Assembly (NCBI RefSeq): GCF_012769535.1
Contig: NZ_CP046565.1
Span: 1,502,501 to 1,566,500 of the forward strand
Length of the DNA: 64,000 nucleotides
Source: Methylococcus geothermalis
GTDB lineage: Bacteria > Pseudomonadota > Gammaproteobacteria > Methylococcales > Methylococcaceae
Direction: 5' to 3'
Each line of letters opens with the position of its first letter. The stretch's first letter is position 1. A program made the position numbers and the translations under genes. The notes beneath the pieces are model-generated. The model was not told the DNA's origin and searched no databases. It worked only from the letters and a program-made list of their open reading frames with translations. Below are positions 55,355 through 63,855 of the stretch, piece by piece.

Positions 55355-55488
55355 CCGCCGAAGCGGTACTTCATCCGCCAGTATCTGCCCCCAGCCGGCG
55401 TGACTTCCAGGTAAAGCCCCTTCTCGTCGGAGAGCTTGAAGGGCTTCTCCCTGGGCTTGATGCGTTTGATTGCGGTATCGGTCAACAT
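55355..55488 (-). pseudogene. Integrase (tyrosine recombinase) N-terminal fragment
   Basis: Starting at 55488, the reading opens MLTDTAIKRIKPREKPFKL and continues to KYRFGG, the N-terminal DUF4102-type domain of tRNA-targeting phage/island integrases. It is cut off after about 45 codons by the right end of the IS256 element. It reads away from tRNA-Ser, the usual layout of an integrase beside its attachment site. Confidence 0.85.
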
Positions 55489-55553
55489 GGCTACACCCCA
55501 TACGTAGAGCGGCTTCCGGCCATTTTGGGGGCACCAGCCCCCGCCGGCTTGGG

Positions 55554-55575
55554 TCATGCCCCCAAATGTGCCCCC
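55554..55575 (+). repeat. 22-bp direct repeat, right copy
   Basis: Second copy of the 50399-50420 sequence, 65 bp upstream of the integrase start and 115 bp from tRNA-Ser. Could be part of the attachment or integrase-promoter region. Confidence 0.8.
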
Positions 55576-55630
55576 AAAAAGACAAAGCTTAAGGGGGAAC
55601 ACGCGGGAATGTCCGGGATGTAGTTTACAC

Positions 55631-55656
55631 AAAAAAGCCCGCAGAATTGCGGGCTT
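55631..55656 (-). terminator. Rho-independent terminator of tRNA-Ser
   Basis: Stem AAGCCCGC (55635-55642) and GCGGGCTT (55649-55656) with a 6-base loop; on the minus strand it is followed by six T. Lies 34 bp past the tRNA 3' end. Confidence 0.85.
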
Positions 55657-55689
55657 AGGGATGTCCTGGGACTGTCTGAATCATTCAAA

Positions 55690-55780
55690 TGGCGGAGAGA
55701 GAGGGATTCGAACCCTCGATACGGTATTACCGTATACACACTTTCCAGGCGTGCTCCTTAAACCACTCGGACATCTCTCC
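55690..55780 (-). tRNA. tRNA-Ser (anticodon GGA)
   Basis: 91-nt minus-strand tRNA with encoded CCA. Acceptor GGAGAGA/TCTCTCC, anticodon stem-loop CACGC-CTGGAAA-GTGTG (anticodon GGA), long variable arm TACGGTAATACCGTA, T-arm GAGGG-TTCGAAT-CCCTC. Its 3' end faces the island integrase. Confidence 0.96.
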
Positions 55781-55951
55781 GTTGAAGGGCGGCTATTCTA
55801 GCCAAGTTTTCGTCGACTGTCAGCCTTTAGCCTCGCCCATCGGCACATGAGGCAGGGGCTTTGGAGCTTTTCCTGCCGGGCCGCGCTATCATTTCCAATC
55901 CAAACCGGCCTTGTCGACCGGTTCCCATGGCGCGAGAGGAGGTCTGAAGCC

Positions 55952-56344
55952 ATGCGTATTTTACACACCATGCTGCGAGTCGGGGATTTGCCGAAGTCCC
56001 TGCGGTTTTACACCGAGGTTCTGGGGATGCGTTTGCTGCGACAGATGGATTTTCCGGACGGCAAGTTCACCTTGGCGTTCGTCGGTTACGGCGACGAGGC
56101 CGACGCCACGGTGATCGAGCTGACCTACAACTGGGGCGTGGACAAGTACGATCTGGGCACAGGCTTCGGCCATATTGCGCTGGAGGTGAACGACATCCAT
56201 GCCGCCGTGGAGCGGATACGGGCCTTGGGGGGCGAAATCGTGCGCGAACCCGGGCCCATGAAGCACGGGACAACGGTCATCGCATTCGTCGCGGACCCGG
56301 ACGGCTACCGGATCGAGCTGATCGAACACAAGCCGGCGGGCTAG
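55952..56344 (+). CDS. gloA: Lactoylglutathione lyase (glyoxalase I)
   Basis: 130-aa metalloenzyme detoxifying methylglyoxal with glutathione. Two betaalphabetabetabeta modules: [20 protein letters not shown] with the first metal histidine, and [13 protein letters not shown] in the second; metal-ligand glutamate in the final IELIE segment. Its stop overlaps the stop of the converging DUF1244 gene. Confidence 0.95.
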   Translation: MRILHTMLRVGDLPKSLRFYTEVLGMRLLRQMDFPDGKFTLAFVGYGDEADATVIELTYNWGVDKYDLGTGFGHIALEVNDIHAAVERIRALGGEIVREPGPMKHGTTVIAFVADPDGYRIELIEHKPAG

Positions 56345-56643
56345 GCCGGCTTGCGCTTCTGTTTCTCTTCGTACCGTTGCAGTTGTTCTGGCGTGGCTTC
56401 GGTTTGGAAGCGCGTTTTCCATTCTTCGTAAGACATGCCATAGATGGCCGCAAGCGCTTCGGGATACGGCAGCTCTTCGCCGATTTCATCTGCGGCCGCT
56501 TTGTACCATTTCGCCAGACAGTTGCGGCAGAAATCCGCGGCAATCATGAGGTCGATGTTCTGGACTTCGGTATGGGTCTGAAGATGGGCCAGGAGGCGGC
56601 GGAATGTCCGAGCTTCGATTTCGGCGCGATGTTCTTGGTCCAT
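56341..56643 (-). CDS. DUF1244 family protein
   Basis: 100-aa protein with the [21 protein letters not shown] and [15 protein letters not shown] segments that define DUF1244. The CRNC pair may bind metal. Function unknown. It converges on gloA with a four-base overlap and diverges from yciB. Confidence 0.88.
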   Translation of the reverse strand: MDQEHRAEIEARTFRRLLAHLQTHTEVQNIDLMIAADFCRNCLAKWYKAAADEIGEELPYPEALAAIYGMSYEEWKTRFQTEATPEQLQRYEEKQKRKPA

Positions 56644-56830
56644 GAAAGAAATAGCGGTTGACTTCGGATCAAGAACATAATGCCCGTCGTCACCAGGATG
56701 TGTAAACTATGGGCTTTATGACAGGTCCCCTTGCTCCTCGGTCGGCGGCCGGCAATGCCGGGGCGATGCGGAAGGTGGCATCACCCTTGTCCGCGACCGC
56801 TTCCGGCACCTTCCAACTACTTGAATACCG

Positions 56831-57373
56831 ATGAAACTGCTGTTCGATTTCTTCCCCATCATCCTGTTTTTTGTCGCCTACAAGTGGCAGGGCATCTATC
56901 TCGCCACGGCGGTGGCTATCGTCGCGACCTTGCTGCAAGTGGGCGTTGCCTGGTACCGAACCCGCAAAGTCGAGCCGATGCATTGGGTGACGCTGGTCCT
57001 CATCGCCGTTTTCGGCGGGGCGACGCTGGTGTTCCAGGACGAACTGTTCATCAAGTGGAAGCCGACCGTGCTCAACTGGGCGTTTGGCTTGGGCTTTCTG
57101 CTGAGCCAGTTCGTCGGCGAGCGCACCTTGATCGAGCGGATCATGGGTAAGCAGGTCGACCTGCCGAAGGAGGTCTGGCTGCGGCTCAATCTGGCATGGG
57201 TCCTGTTTTTCATGGCCGTCGGTGCCGCCAATCTGTTCGTCGTCTACAGTTTCGACACCGAAACCTGGGTCAACTTCAAGCTGTTCGGCATGTTGGGACT
57301 GACCCTGGTGTTCGTCGTGGCGCAATCGATTTTTCTGGCCCGCCACATGCCCGAAGCGAAGACCGAGGAGTGA
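56831..57373 (+). CDS. yciB: YciB / intracellular septation protein A
   Basis: 180-aa inner-membrane protein with several membrane helices; [19 protein letters not shown] at the start is the family hallmark. Linked to envelope and septation maintenance in E. coli. Followed by yciI and bolA in one cluster. Confidence 0.93.
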   Translation: MKLLFDFFPIILFFVAYKWQGIYLATAVAIVATLLQVGVAWYRTRKVEPMHWVTLVLIAVFGGATLVFQDELFIKWKPTVLNWAFGLGFLLSQFVGERTLIERIMGKQVDLPKEVWLRLNLAWVLFFMAVGAANLFVVYSFDTETWVNFKLFGMLGLTLVFVVAQSIFLARHMPEAKTEE

Positions 57374-57378
57374 GCCAA

Positions 57379-57681
57379 GTGCTGTATGCCATATTTTGTG
57401 AAGACCATCCGGGCAGCCTTGAGCATCGCAAGGGTGCGCGTCCGGCCCACCTGCAGAGGCTTGACCGCCTGCAGGACGAGGGGCGGCTCGTGCTGGCGGG
57501 GCCGCATCCGGCGGTGGATTGCGAGGATCCGGGAGAGGCCGGTTTCACGGGGAGCCTGATCGTCGCCGAGTTTCCGAGCCTGGAAGAAGCGCAACGCTGG
57601 GCGGACGAAGATCCCTACGGTCGCGCCGGGGTCTATGCCCGCGTGGTCGTCAAACCTTTTCGGCAGGTATATCCAACATGA
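57379..57681 (+). CDS. yciI: YciI family protein
   Basis: 100-aa dimeric alpha-beta protein, GTG start at 57379 five bases after yciB. Conserved [21 protein letters not shown] segment with the Asp/His pair of the family. Biochemical role unsettled. Overlaps bolA by four bases. Confidence 0.9.
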   Translation: MLYAIFCEDHPGSLEHRKGARPAHLQRLDRLQDEGRLVLAGPHPAVDCEDPGEAGFTGSLIVAEFPSLEEAQRWADEDPYGRAGVYARVVVKPFRQVYPT

Positions 57682-57965
57682 ACACCCGGGTCGAACAGAT
57701 TCGTGAACGCATTCAGCGGGCACTGGAGCCCCTGCATTTGGAAATCATCGACGACAGCGCCTCTCATGCCGGCCATGCCGGTGCGGTGGCCGGCGGTGGA
57801 CATTTCCATGCCACAATCGTGTCAGCCGCATTCGATGGCAAATCTGCGGTCCAACGCCACCGGATGGTGTATTCGGCGTTAGGTGACATGATGCACAATG
57901 AAATTCATGCCCTCAGCATGAAAGCCTTGACTCCTTCTGAACATCAAACAACAGGAAACCCTTGA
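57678..57965 (+). CDS. BolA family protein
   Basis: 95-aa BolA/YrbA-type protein; [20 protein letters not shown] and the [12 protein letters not shown] end are the family core. BolA proteins often pair with monothiol glutaredoxins in iron-sulfur trafficking; the partner is not in the window. Last base shared with the next start. Confidence 0.92.
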   Translation: MNTRVEQIRERIQRALEPLHLEIIDDSASHAGHAGAVAGGGHFHATIVSAAFDGKSAVQRHRMVYSALGDMMHNEIHALSMKALTPSEHQTTGNP

Positions 57966-58945
57966 TGAAAAAGTCTCTTGCCAGCGGTGCAGCGATCTTG
58001 GCCGTCGCCTTGACGGGCTGTAATCAACCTGCTCCGGATGCGTCGAAAACCCAGGCCTCAGTAGCAAAAACCGGCATCGTGGCGACGCCGGAGAATTCCG
58101 TGGCCAGCGTCAACGGAAGGGCCATCACCAAGGCCGAGGTGGGCGCTATCAAATCGGAACTCGCCCAGCGTCGCAACGGCGAGGTTTCCGAAGAAAAGAT
58201 CGTCGACGAACTCGTCAAGCGCGAACTGCTGCGGCAGGATGCGGTGGCCAAGCAACTAAGCAAGAATCCAGAGTACCAGGCGCGTATCGATAACGCCGAA
58301 AGGGTCATCCTGTCACAGATCGCCGCCGAAGACTTCATGAAGAACCTCACCATCTCTGATGAGGAACTCAAGAAGGAGTACGACAACCGCATCGGTGCCA
58401 TGCAGCGTACCGAGTACCGCGCCCGCCACATCCTGGTGGACAAGGAAGACGTGGCGAAGGACATCATCGCCAAGCTCGCCAAGGGCGCAAAATTCGAGGA
58501 TCTGGCCAAGAAGCTGTCGAAAGATCCCGGCTCCAAGAACGAGGGCGGTGAACTGGGCTGGTTCAGCCCGCAACAGATGGTGCAGCCGTTCTCCGAAGCC
58601 GTCGCCAAGTTGAAGAATGGCGAGATCACCCAGACGCCGGTACAGACTCAGTTCGGCTGGCACGTCATCCAGCGCGAGGAATCGCGGGAGTCTGCTCCGC
58701 CGGCATTCGATGCCGTCAAGGAGCAGATCAGGTCCATGCTGCAGACGCAGAAACTGCACCAGTACATCGACGATCTGATGGCCAAGGCAAAGATCGATCG
58801 CTTTGCGACGCCGGCGCCTGCACCCGAGGCTTCCCCTGCCGCCGCTCCCGCCGGTGAGGCCGCGGGTACGGTACCCGCCGCCGCCAAGCCGGAAGCAGCA
58901 CCTGCGGCCCCTTCTGCCGCCCCCACAGCCCAGCCCAAGAAATAA
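57965..58945 (+). CDS. Parvulin-type peptidyl-prolyl isomerase, lipoprotein
   Basis: 326-aa chaperone. Lipobox LTGC with C19; an N-terminal SurA-like helical region, a parvulin domain at about 145-240 (RARHILVDKEDVAKDI, GGELGWFSPQQMV, FGWHVIQRE), and an Ala/Pro-rich tail after about residue 285. ATG at 57965; a TTG at 57962 adds one residue. Folds envelope proteins in the periplasm. Coupled to bolA. Confidence 0.93.
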   Translation: MKKSLASGAAILAVALTGCNQPAPDASKTQASVAKTGIVATPENSVASVNGRAITKAEVGAIKSELAQRRNGEVSEEKIVDELVKRELLRQDAVAKQLSKNPEYQARIDNAERVILSQIAAEDFMKNLTISDEELKKEYDNRIGAMQRTEYRARHILVDKEDVAKDIIAKLAKGAKFEDLAKKLSKDPGSKNEGGELGWFSPQQMVQPFSEAVAKLKNGEITQTPVQTQFGWHVIQREESRESAPPAFDAVKEQIRSMLQTQKLHQYIDDLMAKAKIDRFATPAPAPEASPAAAPAGEAAGTVPAAAKPEAAPAAPSAAPTAQPKK

Positions 58946-58953
58946 TTGGCCTG

Positions 58954-58978
58954 CCCCGGACGGCATCGTCCGGGGTTT
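58954..58978 (+). terminator. Terminator after the parvulin lipoprotein
   Basis: Stem CCCCGGACG (58954-58962) and CGTCCGGGG (58967-58975) with loop GCAT, followed by TTT. Another hairpin (GTCCAGCCG 58984 / CGGCTGGAC 59011) lies just beyond. Confidence 0.75.
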
Positions 58979-59473
58979 CGCGCGTCCAGCCGTTCGCATC
59001 GGTCCGCTAGCGGCTGGACTCTTCCCTCGGGTTGGTTGTCTTGTCGCCTTGGCCAAGACCGGTATTTCGGTCGTGCCGAAACCCGCCTTGTGTCGCAACG
59101 GCTCTTCCACCGCGCTCCGGCGTCTGTAAACAGAGCCGGGGAACCATGTTCACTCAGCAGGGCCTGCATGTTCAGGGCCTAACCCCGAAGGGTGAACGGA
59201 TGCTGGAGTGGGTCCGGCGGGTTCGGGTCGACTGCGACGGCGCAGATCCGGGGCGGATACCGCGGCGGGGTGCCATCCCGACCATGCTCGCGGTTTCACC
59301 TTTGCTCACCCCATCTTTGCAGCGTACGCATCCTGGCTCCGTCTGAATCTGAAACCGTTGCCACGCCGCCGTCCGCGCGCGACATCGTGCGAAAATTCCC
59401 CGGGTGTTGCGATGCCTTGAAATGTCCGCGGCACAGACGAGCCGGGCCTACGATTGTGTGAGTTCCTCTTCCT
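58979..59473 (+). other. Gene-free stretch before moeA
   Basis: About 495 bp. A second hairpin sits at 58984-59019. Short open frames of 70-108 codons occur, but their coding pattern is weak and none matches anything recognised. No molybdenum-cofactor riboswitch was identified. Presumably contains the moeA promoter. Confidence 0.4.
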
Positions 59474-60742
59474 ATGAAAAAAGACGAGCGCCATCCCGTA
59501 ACCTGCGAGGATGACTACGAACCGGATTCGCTGACGGTCGAACAAGCTTGGAGCCGGGTCATCGATGCGGTTCAGCCGCTCGACGCATCAAGAACCGTCG
59601 ATTTGCGGTCCGCCTTGGGGCGGGTGCTGGCGTCCGACGTACACGCGGTCCTGGCGGTACCCTCTGCGCCGAATTCGGCGATGGACGGTTATGCGTTGCG
59701 AGCCTCGGACCTGCCCGCATCGGGCAAGTGCCGCCTAGCTGTCATCGGGGTGTCGCGCGCTGGTGCGCCATACCCCGGTAAAGTCCACTCGGGACAATGC
59801 GTGCGGATTTTCACCGGCGCAGTGATGCCGGAGGGAACCGACACCGTAGTCATGCAAGAGCATGTCGAAGCCACGGACGGCTGGGCCGTGTTCGGCGGCG
59901 GGGCCATGCCAGGCCAAAATGTCCGGCAGGTGGGCGAGGACGTCACCGTCGGCCAGGTCGTGCTGACGCGAGGGCGCCGCCTCACGCCGGCCGATCTGGG
60001 CGTCCTGGCCGGGCAAGGGCTGGTACGGGTGCCGGTCTACCGCAGGTTGAAGGTCGGCCTGTTCACCACCGGGGACGAATTGCGGGAGCCAGGCGAGGCG
60101 CTGGCGGAAGGCTGTCTGTACGACAGCAACCGCTACACCGTGCTCGGCATGTTGCAGCGCTTGGGTGTCGAGGTATGCGAATTCGGTATCGTCGGCGACA
60201 ACAAGCAACGGCTGGAAGCCGTGTTGGCCCAGGCATCGGCCGAGGCGGATGCGATCGTTTCCACCGGCGGCGTTTCGGTGGGCGAGTACGATCTGGTCAG
60301 GGAGGCCTTGGAGCAGGCCGGTCACATCGAATTTTGGAAGATCGCGATGAAGCCGGGGCGCCCTCTCACTTTTGGCCGTATCGGTCGGGCCGCGTTTTTC
60401 GGCCTGCCGGGCAACCCGGTCGCGGCCATGGTGACGTTTTATCAGTTCGTTCAACCGGGGCTGCGGCGGATGACGGGTGAATGGCCTTTGCCCAAGCCGG
60501 CGGCGTTCAAGGCCGTATGCCTGTCCAAGTTGAGGAAGCGGCCGGGACGGGTCGAATTCCAGCGCGGCATCGTGGAGATGGACGGCGAGGGCCGGATGGT
60601 GGTCCGCAAGACCGGCCAGCAGGGTTCGGGCATCCTGAGCTCCATGAGCCAGGCAAACTGCTTTATCGTGCTGCCGCTGGACTGCGGTCCGGTGGCGCCG
60701 GGCGCCTTGGTGGACGTGCAGCCGTTTTTCGGGCTGGTGTGA
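59474..60742 (+). CDS. moeA: Molybdopterin molybdenumtransferase MoeA
   Basis: 422-aa enzyme that inserts molybdate into molybdopterin. Motifs PSAPNSAMDGYALR, TGAVMPEGTDTVVMQE, VSTGGVSVGEYDLV and FGLPGNPVAAMVTFYQF. Supports the molybdenum enzymes of the cell, including the partial gene at the right edge. N-terminal Ala/Arg extension is short. Confidence 0.96.
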   Translation: MKKDERHPVTCEDDYEPDSLTVEQAWSRVIDAVQPLDASRTVDLRSALGRVLASDVHAVLAVPSAPNSAMDGYALRASDLPASGKCRLAVIGVSRAGAPYPGKVHSGQCVRIFTGAVMPEGTDTVVMQEHVEATDGWAVFGGGAMPGQNVRQVGEDVTVGQVVLTRGRRLTPADLGVLAGQGLVRVPVYRRLKVGLFTTGDELREPGEALAEGCLYDSNRYTVLGMLQRLGVEVCEFGIVGDNKQRLEAVLAQASAEADAIVSTGGVSVGEYDLVREALEQAGHIEFWKIAMKPGRPLTFGRIGRAAFFGLPGNPVAAMVTFYQFVQPGLRRMTGEWPLPKPAAFKAVCLSKLRKRPGRVEFQRGIVEMDGEGRMVVRKTGQQGSGILSSMSQANCFIVLPLDCGPVAPGALVDVQPFFGLV

Positions 60743-60940
<198 letters not shown>

Positions 60941-60984
60941 TGATCGGCTTTTGATGGACGTGTCCCGGCCCGCCGACTCCCCGT

Positions 60985-61462
60985 GAGCTGGAGCGCGAGC
61001 GCGGCTAGCTGTTGGATGCCATCGCCGATTCGAATGCCCCCATCTTTGGACAGAAAATTGAGATTTACGGCGATCCCGATCGTTGCCGAGGCCTATCCGC
61101 GTTCCTCATGGAGCTCGGCGCGGAGCCCGTCCACGTCTTGTCGACCAATGGCGGCAAGTCTTGGGAAAAGAAGGTGCAGGCGCTGTTCGACTCGTCTCCG
61201 TCGTTCGCTGCTGTTCACCGATCCGGTCGACTTCCTGATCGGCAACACCTACGGCAGGTGTCTCGAACGCGACACCGGTACGCCGCTGATCCGGATTGGC
61301 TTCCCGATCTTCGATCGCCATCACCACCACCGCTTTCCCCTGAGGGGCTATCAGGGTGGCTTGAACGTACTGGTATCGATTCTGGACAAGATATTCAGCG
61401 AGATCGACCGCAACAGTAGCGTTCCGTCGAAGACCGACTACAGCTTCGACATCATCCGCTGA
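60985..61462 (+). pseudogene. nifK: Nitrogenase MoFe beta-subunit (NifK) 3' remnant
   Basis: The reading ELERERG, a TAG stop, then LLDAIADSNAPIFGQK and EIYGDPDRCRGLSAFLMELGAEP match the NifK region for the second domain. After SSPS at about 61203 the frame changes and about 17 codons (including the KDLWHLRSL segment start) are missing; reading resumes RSLLFTDPVDFLIGNTYG, GTPLIRIGFPIFDRHHHHR and ends KTDYSFDIIR. So this is a decayed copy of the last third of nifK. NifK is about 520 aa; the rest is absent. It lies after moeA. Confidence 0.8.
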
Positions 61463-61475
61463 ACTCATCGGACCA

Positions 61476-61498
61476 CGGGGAGCGTCGAGCGCTCCCCG
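61476..61498. terminator. Hairpin between convergent units
   Basis: Perfect 9-bp stem CGGGGAGCG (61476-61484) and CGCTCCCCG (61490-61498), loop TCGAG. Sits between the nifK relic and the leftward globin-hypothetical pair. No long T-run on either strand; likely a bidirectional terminator. Confidence 0.6.
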
Positions 61499-61513
61499 CG
61501 GGTTTCGACAGAT

Positions 61514-61975
61514 TCAACCGCCCAGCAGGAATTCGTAAGCCCAGCGGAGCACGGCCATTTCTACCGGATGGCCACCGTGCAATTCAGTGATAGGACGGAA
61601 CTCGCCGCCTTTGGCCCGCATTTCGTCATGCGGCGGATCCAGGGCGATGAAGCGGGCCAGATGAATGCTCACCACCGCCCTGGGGATTTCCGCCTGGCGC
61701 AGAAATTCCCGTTCGACCACCAGGGTTCCGGGTTCGAAGCCCAGCCCGGCGTGGATTTGCATGCCCAGGCTCAGTTGCCGGATGGGGTCCAGCTTCTGAT
61801 CTGCGCCGTCGTCTTCGACGGTGCCGGACAGAAAAGGCAGCGGGCGGGGCGTCAGAACGCTGCCCGAAGCGTGGCGCACGAACAGCAGGCGTGAACTGAG
61901 GGGATGGAGGTGATAAAGCAGGAAGCGAGGTTCGGCATCGGCAGCCGGCCGCGGCTTCACAGCGCAGACTTCCAC
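61514..61975 (-). CDS. Uncharacterised protein, globin partner
   Basis: 153-aa protein; starts 19 bases inside the globin gene, so the two are coupled. Segments YHLHPLSSRLLFVRH and EMRAKGGEFRPITELHGGHP look conserved-type, with several histidines. No signal or membrane segment. Not recognised; may be a globin-associated reductase-like or binding protein, but no claim is made. Confidence 0.6.
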   Translation of the reverse strand: MEVCAVKPRPAADAEPRFLLYHLHPLSSRLLFVRHASGSVLTPRPLPFLSGTVEDDGADQKLDPIRQLSLGMQIHAGLGFEPGTLVVEREFLRQAEIPRAVVSIHLARFIALDPPHDEMRAKGGEFRPITELHGGHPVEMAVLRWAYEFLLGG

Positions 61976-62361
61976 AACTTCGGGCCTTCGTACCGCGGAA
62001 AACTGAACATACCCGCCTTGAAACTCTCGGCCATGTGCTCCGCCCGCGAAATAGCCTTGTCGGCGGCGTCGGCCGGCAGAACTTCCCGCGCAGTTTCGCG
62101 GAACAGCCCTAGCCAGATATCGAAATGTTCGGGCCGCAGAGGGAGTTGCGCATGGATGGAATAAGGATGTCCGCGGTACCGGCTGGTGTCCAGCAAAGTC
62201 CGCGACCAGAAATCCTGCACCAGACGGTGATGGGTGTCCCAGTCGGCAACTGCGGCTTCGAAGACAGGCCGCAGGCTGTCGTTCTGGAGTGCCCGTTCGT
62301 AAAAACGCCTGACCAACTCGGCGATCTGCTCTTCGGTGGCTGAGGTAGGTGGAGTATTCAT
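61957..62361 (-). CDS. Group III truncated haemoglobin
   Basis: 134-aa haem protein. RFYERALQNDSLRPVFE and HAQLPLRPEHFDIWL are the hallmark segments; the histidine in PEHFDIW is the proximal haem ligand. Group III lacks the Gly-Gly motifs of other truncated globins, as here. May bind O2, NO or peroxide. First gene of the leftward globin pair. Confidence 0.9.
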   Translation of the reverse strand: MNTPPTSATEEQIAELVRRFYERALQNDSLRPVFEAAVADWDTHHRLVQDFWSRTLLDTSRYRGHPYSIHAQLPLRPEHFDIWLGLFRETAREVLPADAADKAISRAEHMAESFKAGMFSFPRYEGPKLWKSAL

Positions 62362-62394
62362 AAAAGACGCTCAGTGCAATGGCTATCTGATTCT

Positions 62395-63762
62395 TTATAG
62401 TGCGCGCAAAAAACTTATCAGGTCCAGGCGTTCCCTGTTGTTGAGCCCGAGACCGAATCGGGTCTCGTAAAAATCTACCACATCGGGTATTTCGCTGCGG
62501 CTCCCGTTATGAAAATAAGGAGGTCGTGCCGCCAGTCCGCGCAAAGCAGGGACCTTGAAGCAGCCGATGTCCTTCCAGAGCCCAGTGACCATGGCTCGGC
62601 CAGGATCGGTGGTCTGGATCGATTCGCCGGTCGTCTTATTCGTCAGGGTATAAAGCGGCAAATCGCCGGTTCGGCGATCCGCGTCGCTTACACCGGTATT
62701 CATGAACAGCGCCGAGGACGAGTTGCCTACGTTGGGCGTGTTATGACAGGTGCCGCAGGTGCCGGTCAACTGCTCCGGCTTTCCGAACAGTGCCGAGTCG
62801 TTGAGCCCTGCCACGCCTTTGATGACGAAAGTGCGGGTATTGAATATCTGCTGGCCGCGGGCAATGGCTGCCCGGCGGTCGGAACCGCTTCGGTCGGGCC
62901 GTCCGCTCCATCTGTCGAACAGCTTGAACACCTGGTTGTCGAAGGCGGAGTTGGCGCGGCCGGCCAAAAAAGGAGGATTGATGCCGAGGCTGAATCTCTG
63001 TTCGGCCAGGATCTTCGGACTTGCGGCCTTGCCCAGCGGAATCGATACATCCGAGTCTCTTACGCTGATCTGGCTGGCGAAGAGGGACAGCTCGAAATCG
63101 ACGATGCTTTGCCGCTGCGCCGCTGTGAGTTCCGCGCCCTGCGCGTGCTGGGTGTTGGCCGAATTTGCCTGGTTGCCCAAGCCCTCCCGGATGGAGAAGG
63201 TGGGAGGGCTTTCCCGTCCGTCCCACATCACCGAAGATGCGAACTTGAGGTTGGCGGCCGGGAGCGGCCGTCGGAAAAGCGACAGATCCGGATTCGCCGC
63301 ATCTTTTGAAACGAATCCGTAAGGATCGTCGGCTTCCGTCAGAGTGAATTCGGCCGATGCCGGAATCGGCAAGCCGATGCGGATCAATCCTTTGTTCAAA
63401 AGAGCGCTGTATGCGAGCCGCCGGGCATCCACAGTAGAGACGTCGGCGTCGGGAGAGTTCGAGCCGTCATTGGGCCGGAAGGCCGGGTCGGTTCCGTCGC
63501 TCCTGTCGAAGCGCTTCCGCATGCCTTGCGGCGTAATGCTCCAGCCTTCGCCCGGCCGGTGGCAGCTCAGACAGGTGCGGCCGTTGCCGCCGAATTCATT
63601 GAAAAAATCATTGCGCCTGTCGATATCGCCGAAAGTTGCCGATATGCCGGAAGAATTCGCCGAGTTCCGAAGGGCCGCGGCGGTTCCATTCATCGGGAGA
63701 AAAACGCTCGCGGTAAAGAAAATCCCCGCCTTTGCTACCGAATAACGCGTGATCTTTTTCAT
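62395..63762 (-). CDS. Di-haem cytochrome c peroxidase-family protein
   Basis: 455-aa secreted protein with an N-terminal signal (about 1-30) and two c-type haem sites, CLSCH at 64-68 and CGTCH in the second half. The C-terminal VPALRGLAARPPYFHNGSR segment is typical of CCP/MauG-type proteins. In methanotrophs such proteins are sometimes surface-associated; that is inference. 33 bp upstream of the globin gene on the same strand, so possibly co-transcribed. Confidence 0.87.
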   Translation of the reverse strand: MKKITRYSVAKAGIFFTASVFLPMNGTAAALRNSANSSGISATFGDIDRRNDFFNEFGGNGRTCLSCHRPGEGWSITPQGMRKRFDRSDGTDPAFRPNDGSNSPDADVSTVDARRLAYSALLNKGLIRIGLPIPASAEFTLTEADDPYGFVSKDAANPDLSLFRRPLPAANLKFASSVMWDGRESPPTFSIREGLGNQANSANTQHAQGAELTAAQRQSIVDFELSLFASQISVRDSDVSIPLGKAASPKILAEQRFSLGINPPFLAGRANSAFDNQVFKLFDRWSGRPDRSGSDRRAAIARGQQIFNTRTFVIKGVAGLNDSALFGKPEQLTGTCGTCHNTPNVGNSSSALFMNTGVSDADRRTGDLPLYTLTNKTTGESIQTTDPGRAMVTGLWKDIGCFKVPALRGLAARPPYFHNGSRSEIPDVVDFYETRFGLGLNNRERLDLISFLRAL

Positions 63763-63798
63763 GGCGTTTACCGTAATGCCCTGGTCGATCCATGGAAA

Positions 63799-63839
63799 AC
63801 GGCGGAAAGTCCGTTCATTCGATCGATGTTTTCCGCCGT
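63799..63839 (-). terminator. Terminator of the right-edge gene
   Basis: Stem ACGGCGGAAA (63799-63808) and TTTCCGCCGT (63830-63839). On the minus strand it comes 16 bp after the stop at 63856 and is followed by TTTT. Likely ends the partial gene. Confidence 0.7.
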
Positions 63840-63855
63840 GACTCCAGGATTGCTA

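Larger units (their letters stand above)
50330..55690 (+). mobile_element. Small genomic island beside tRNA-Ser
   Basis: About 5.4 kb between a degenerate copy of the tRNA-Ser 3' end (50330-50359) and the intact tRNA-Ser gene. It carries a truncated integrase reading away from the tRNA, a serine resolvase, a three-gene cargo operon and an IS256-family element. Boundaries are inferred; the left one rests on partial similarity (GCG, AGAGAGA, TCGAAC and CCTCG in order). Confidence 0.6.
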
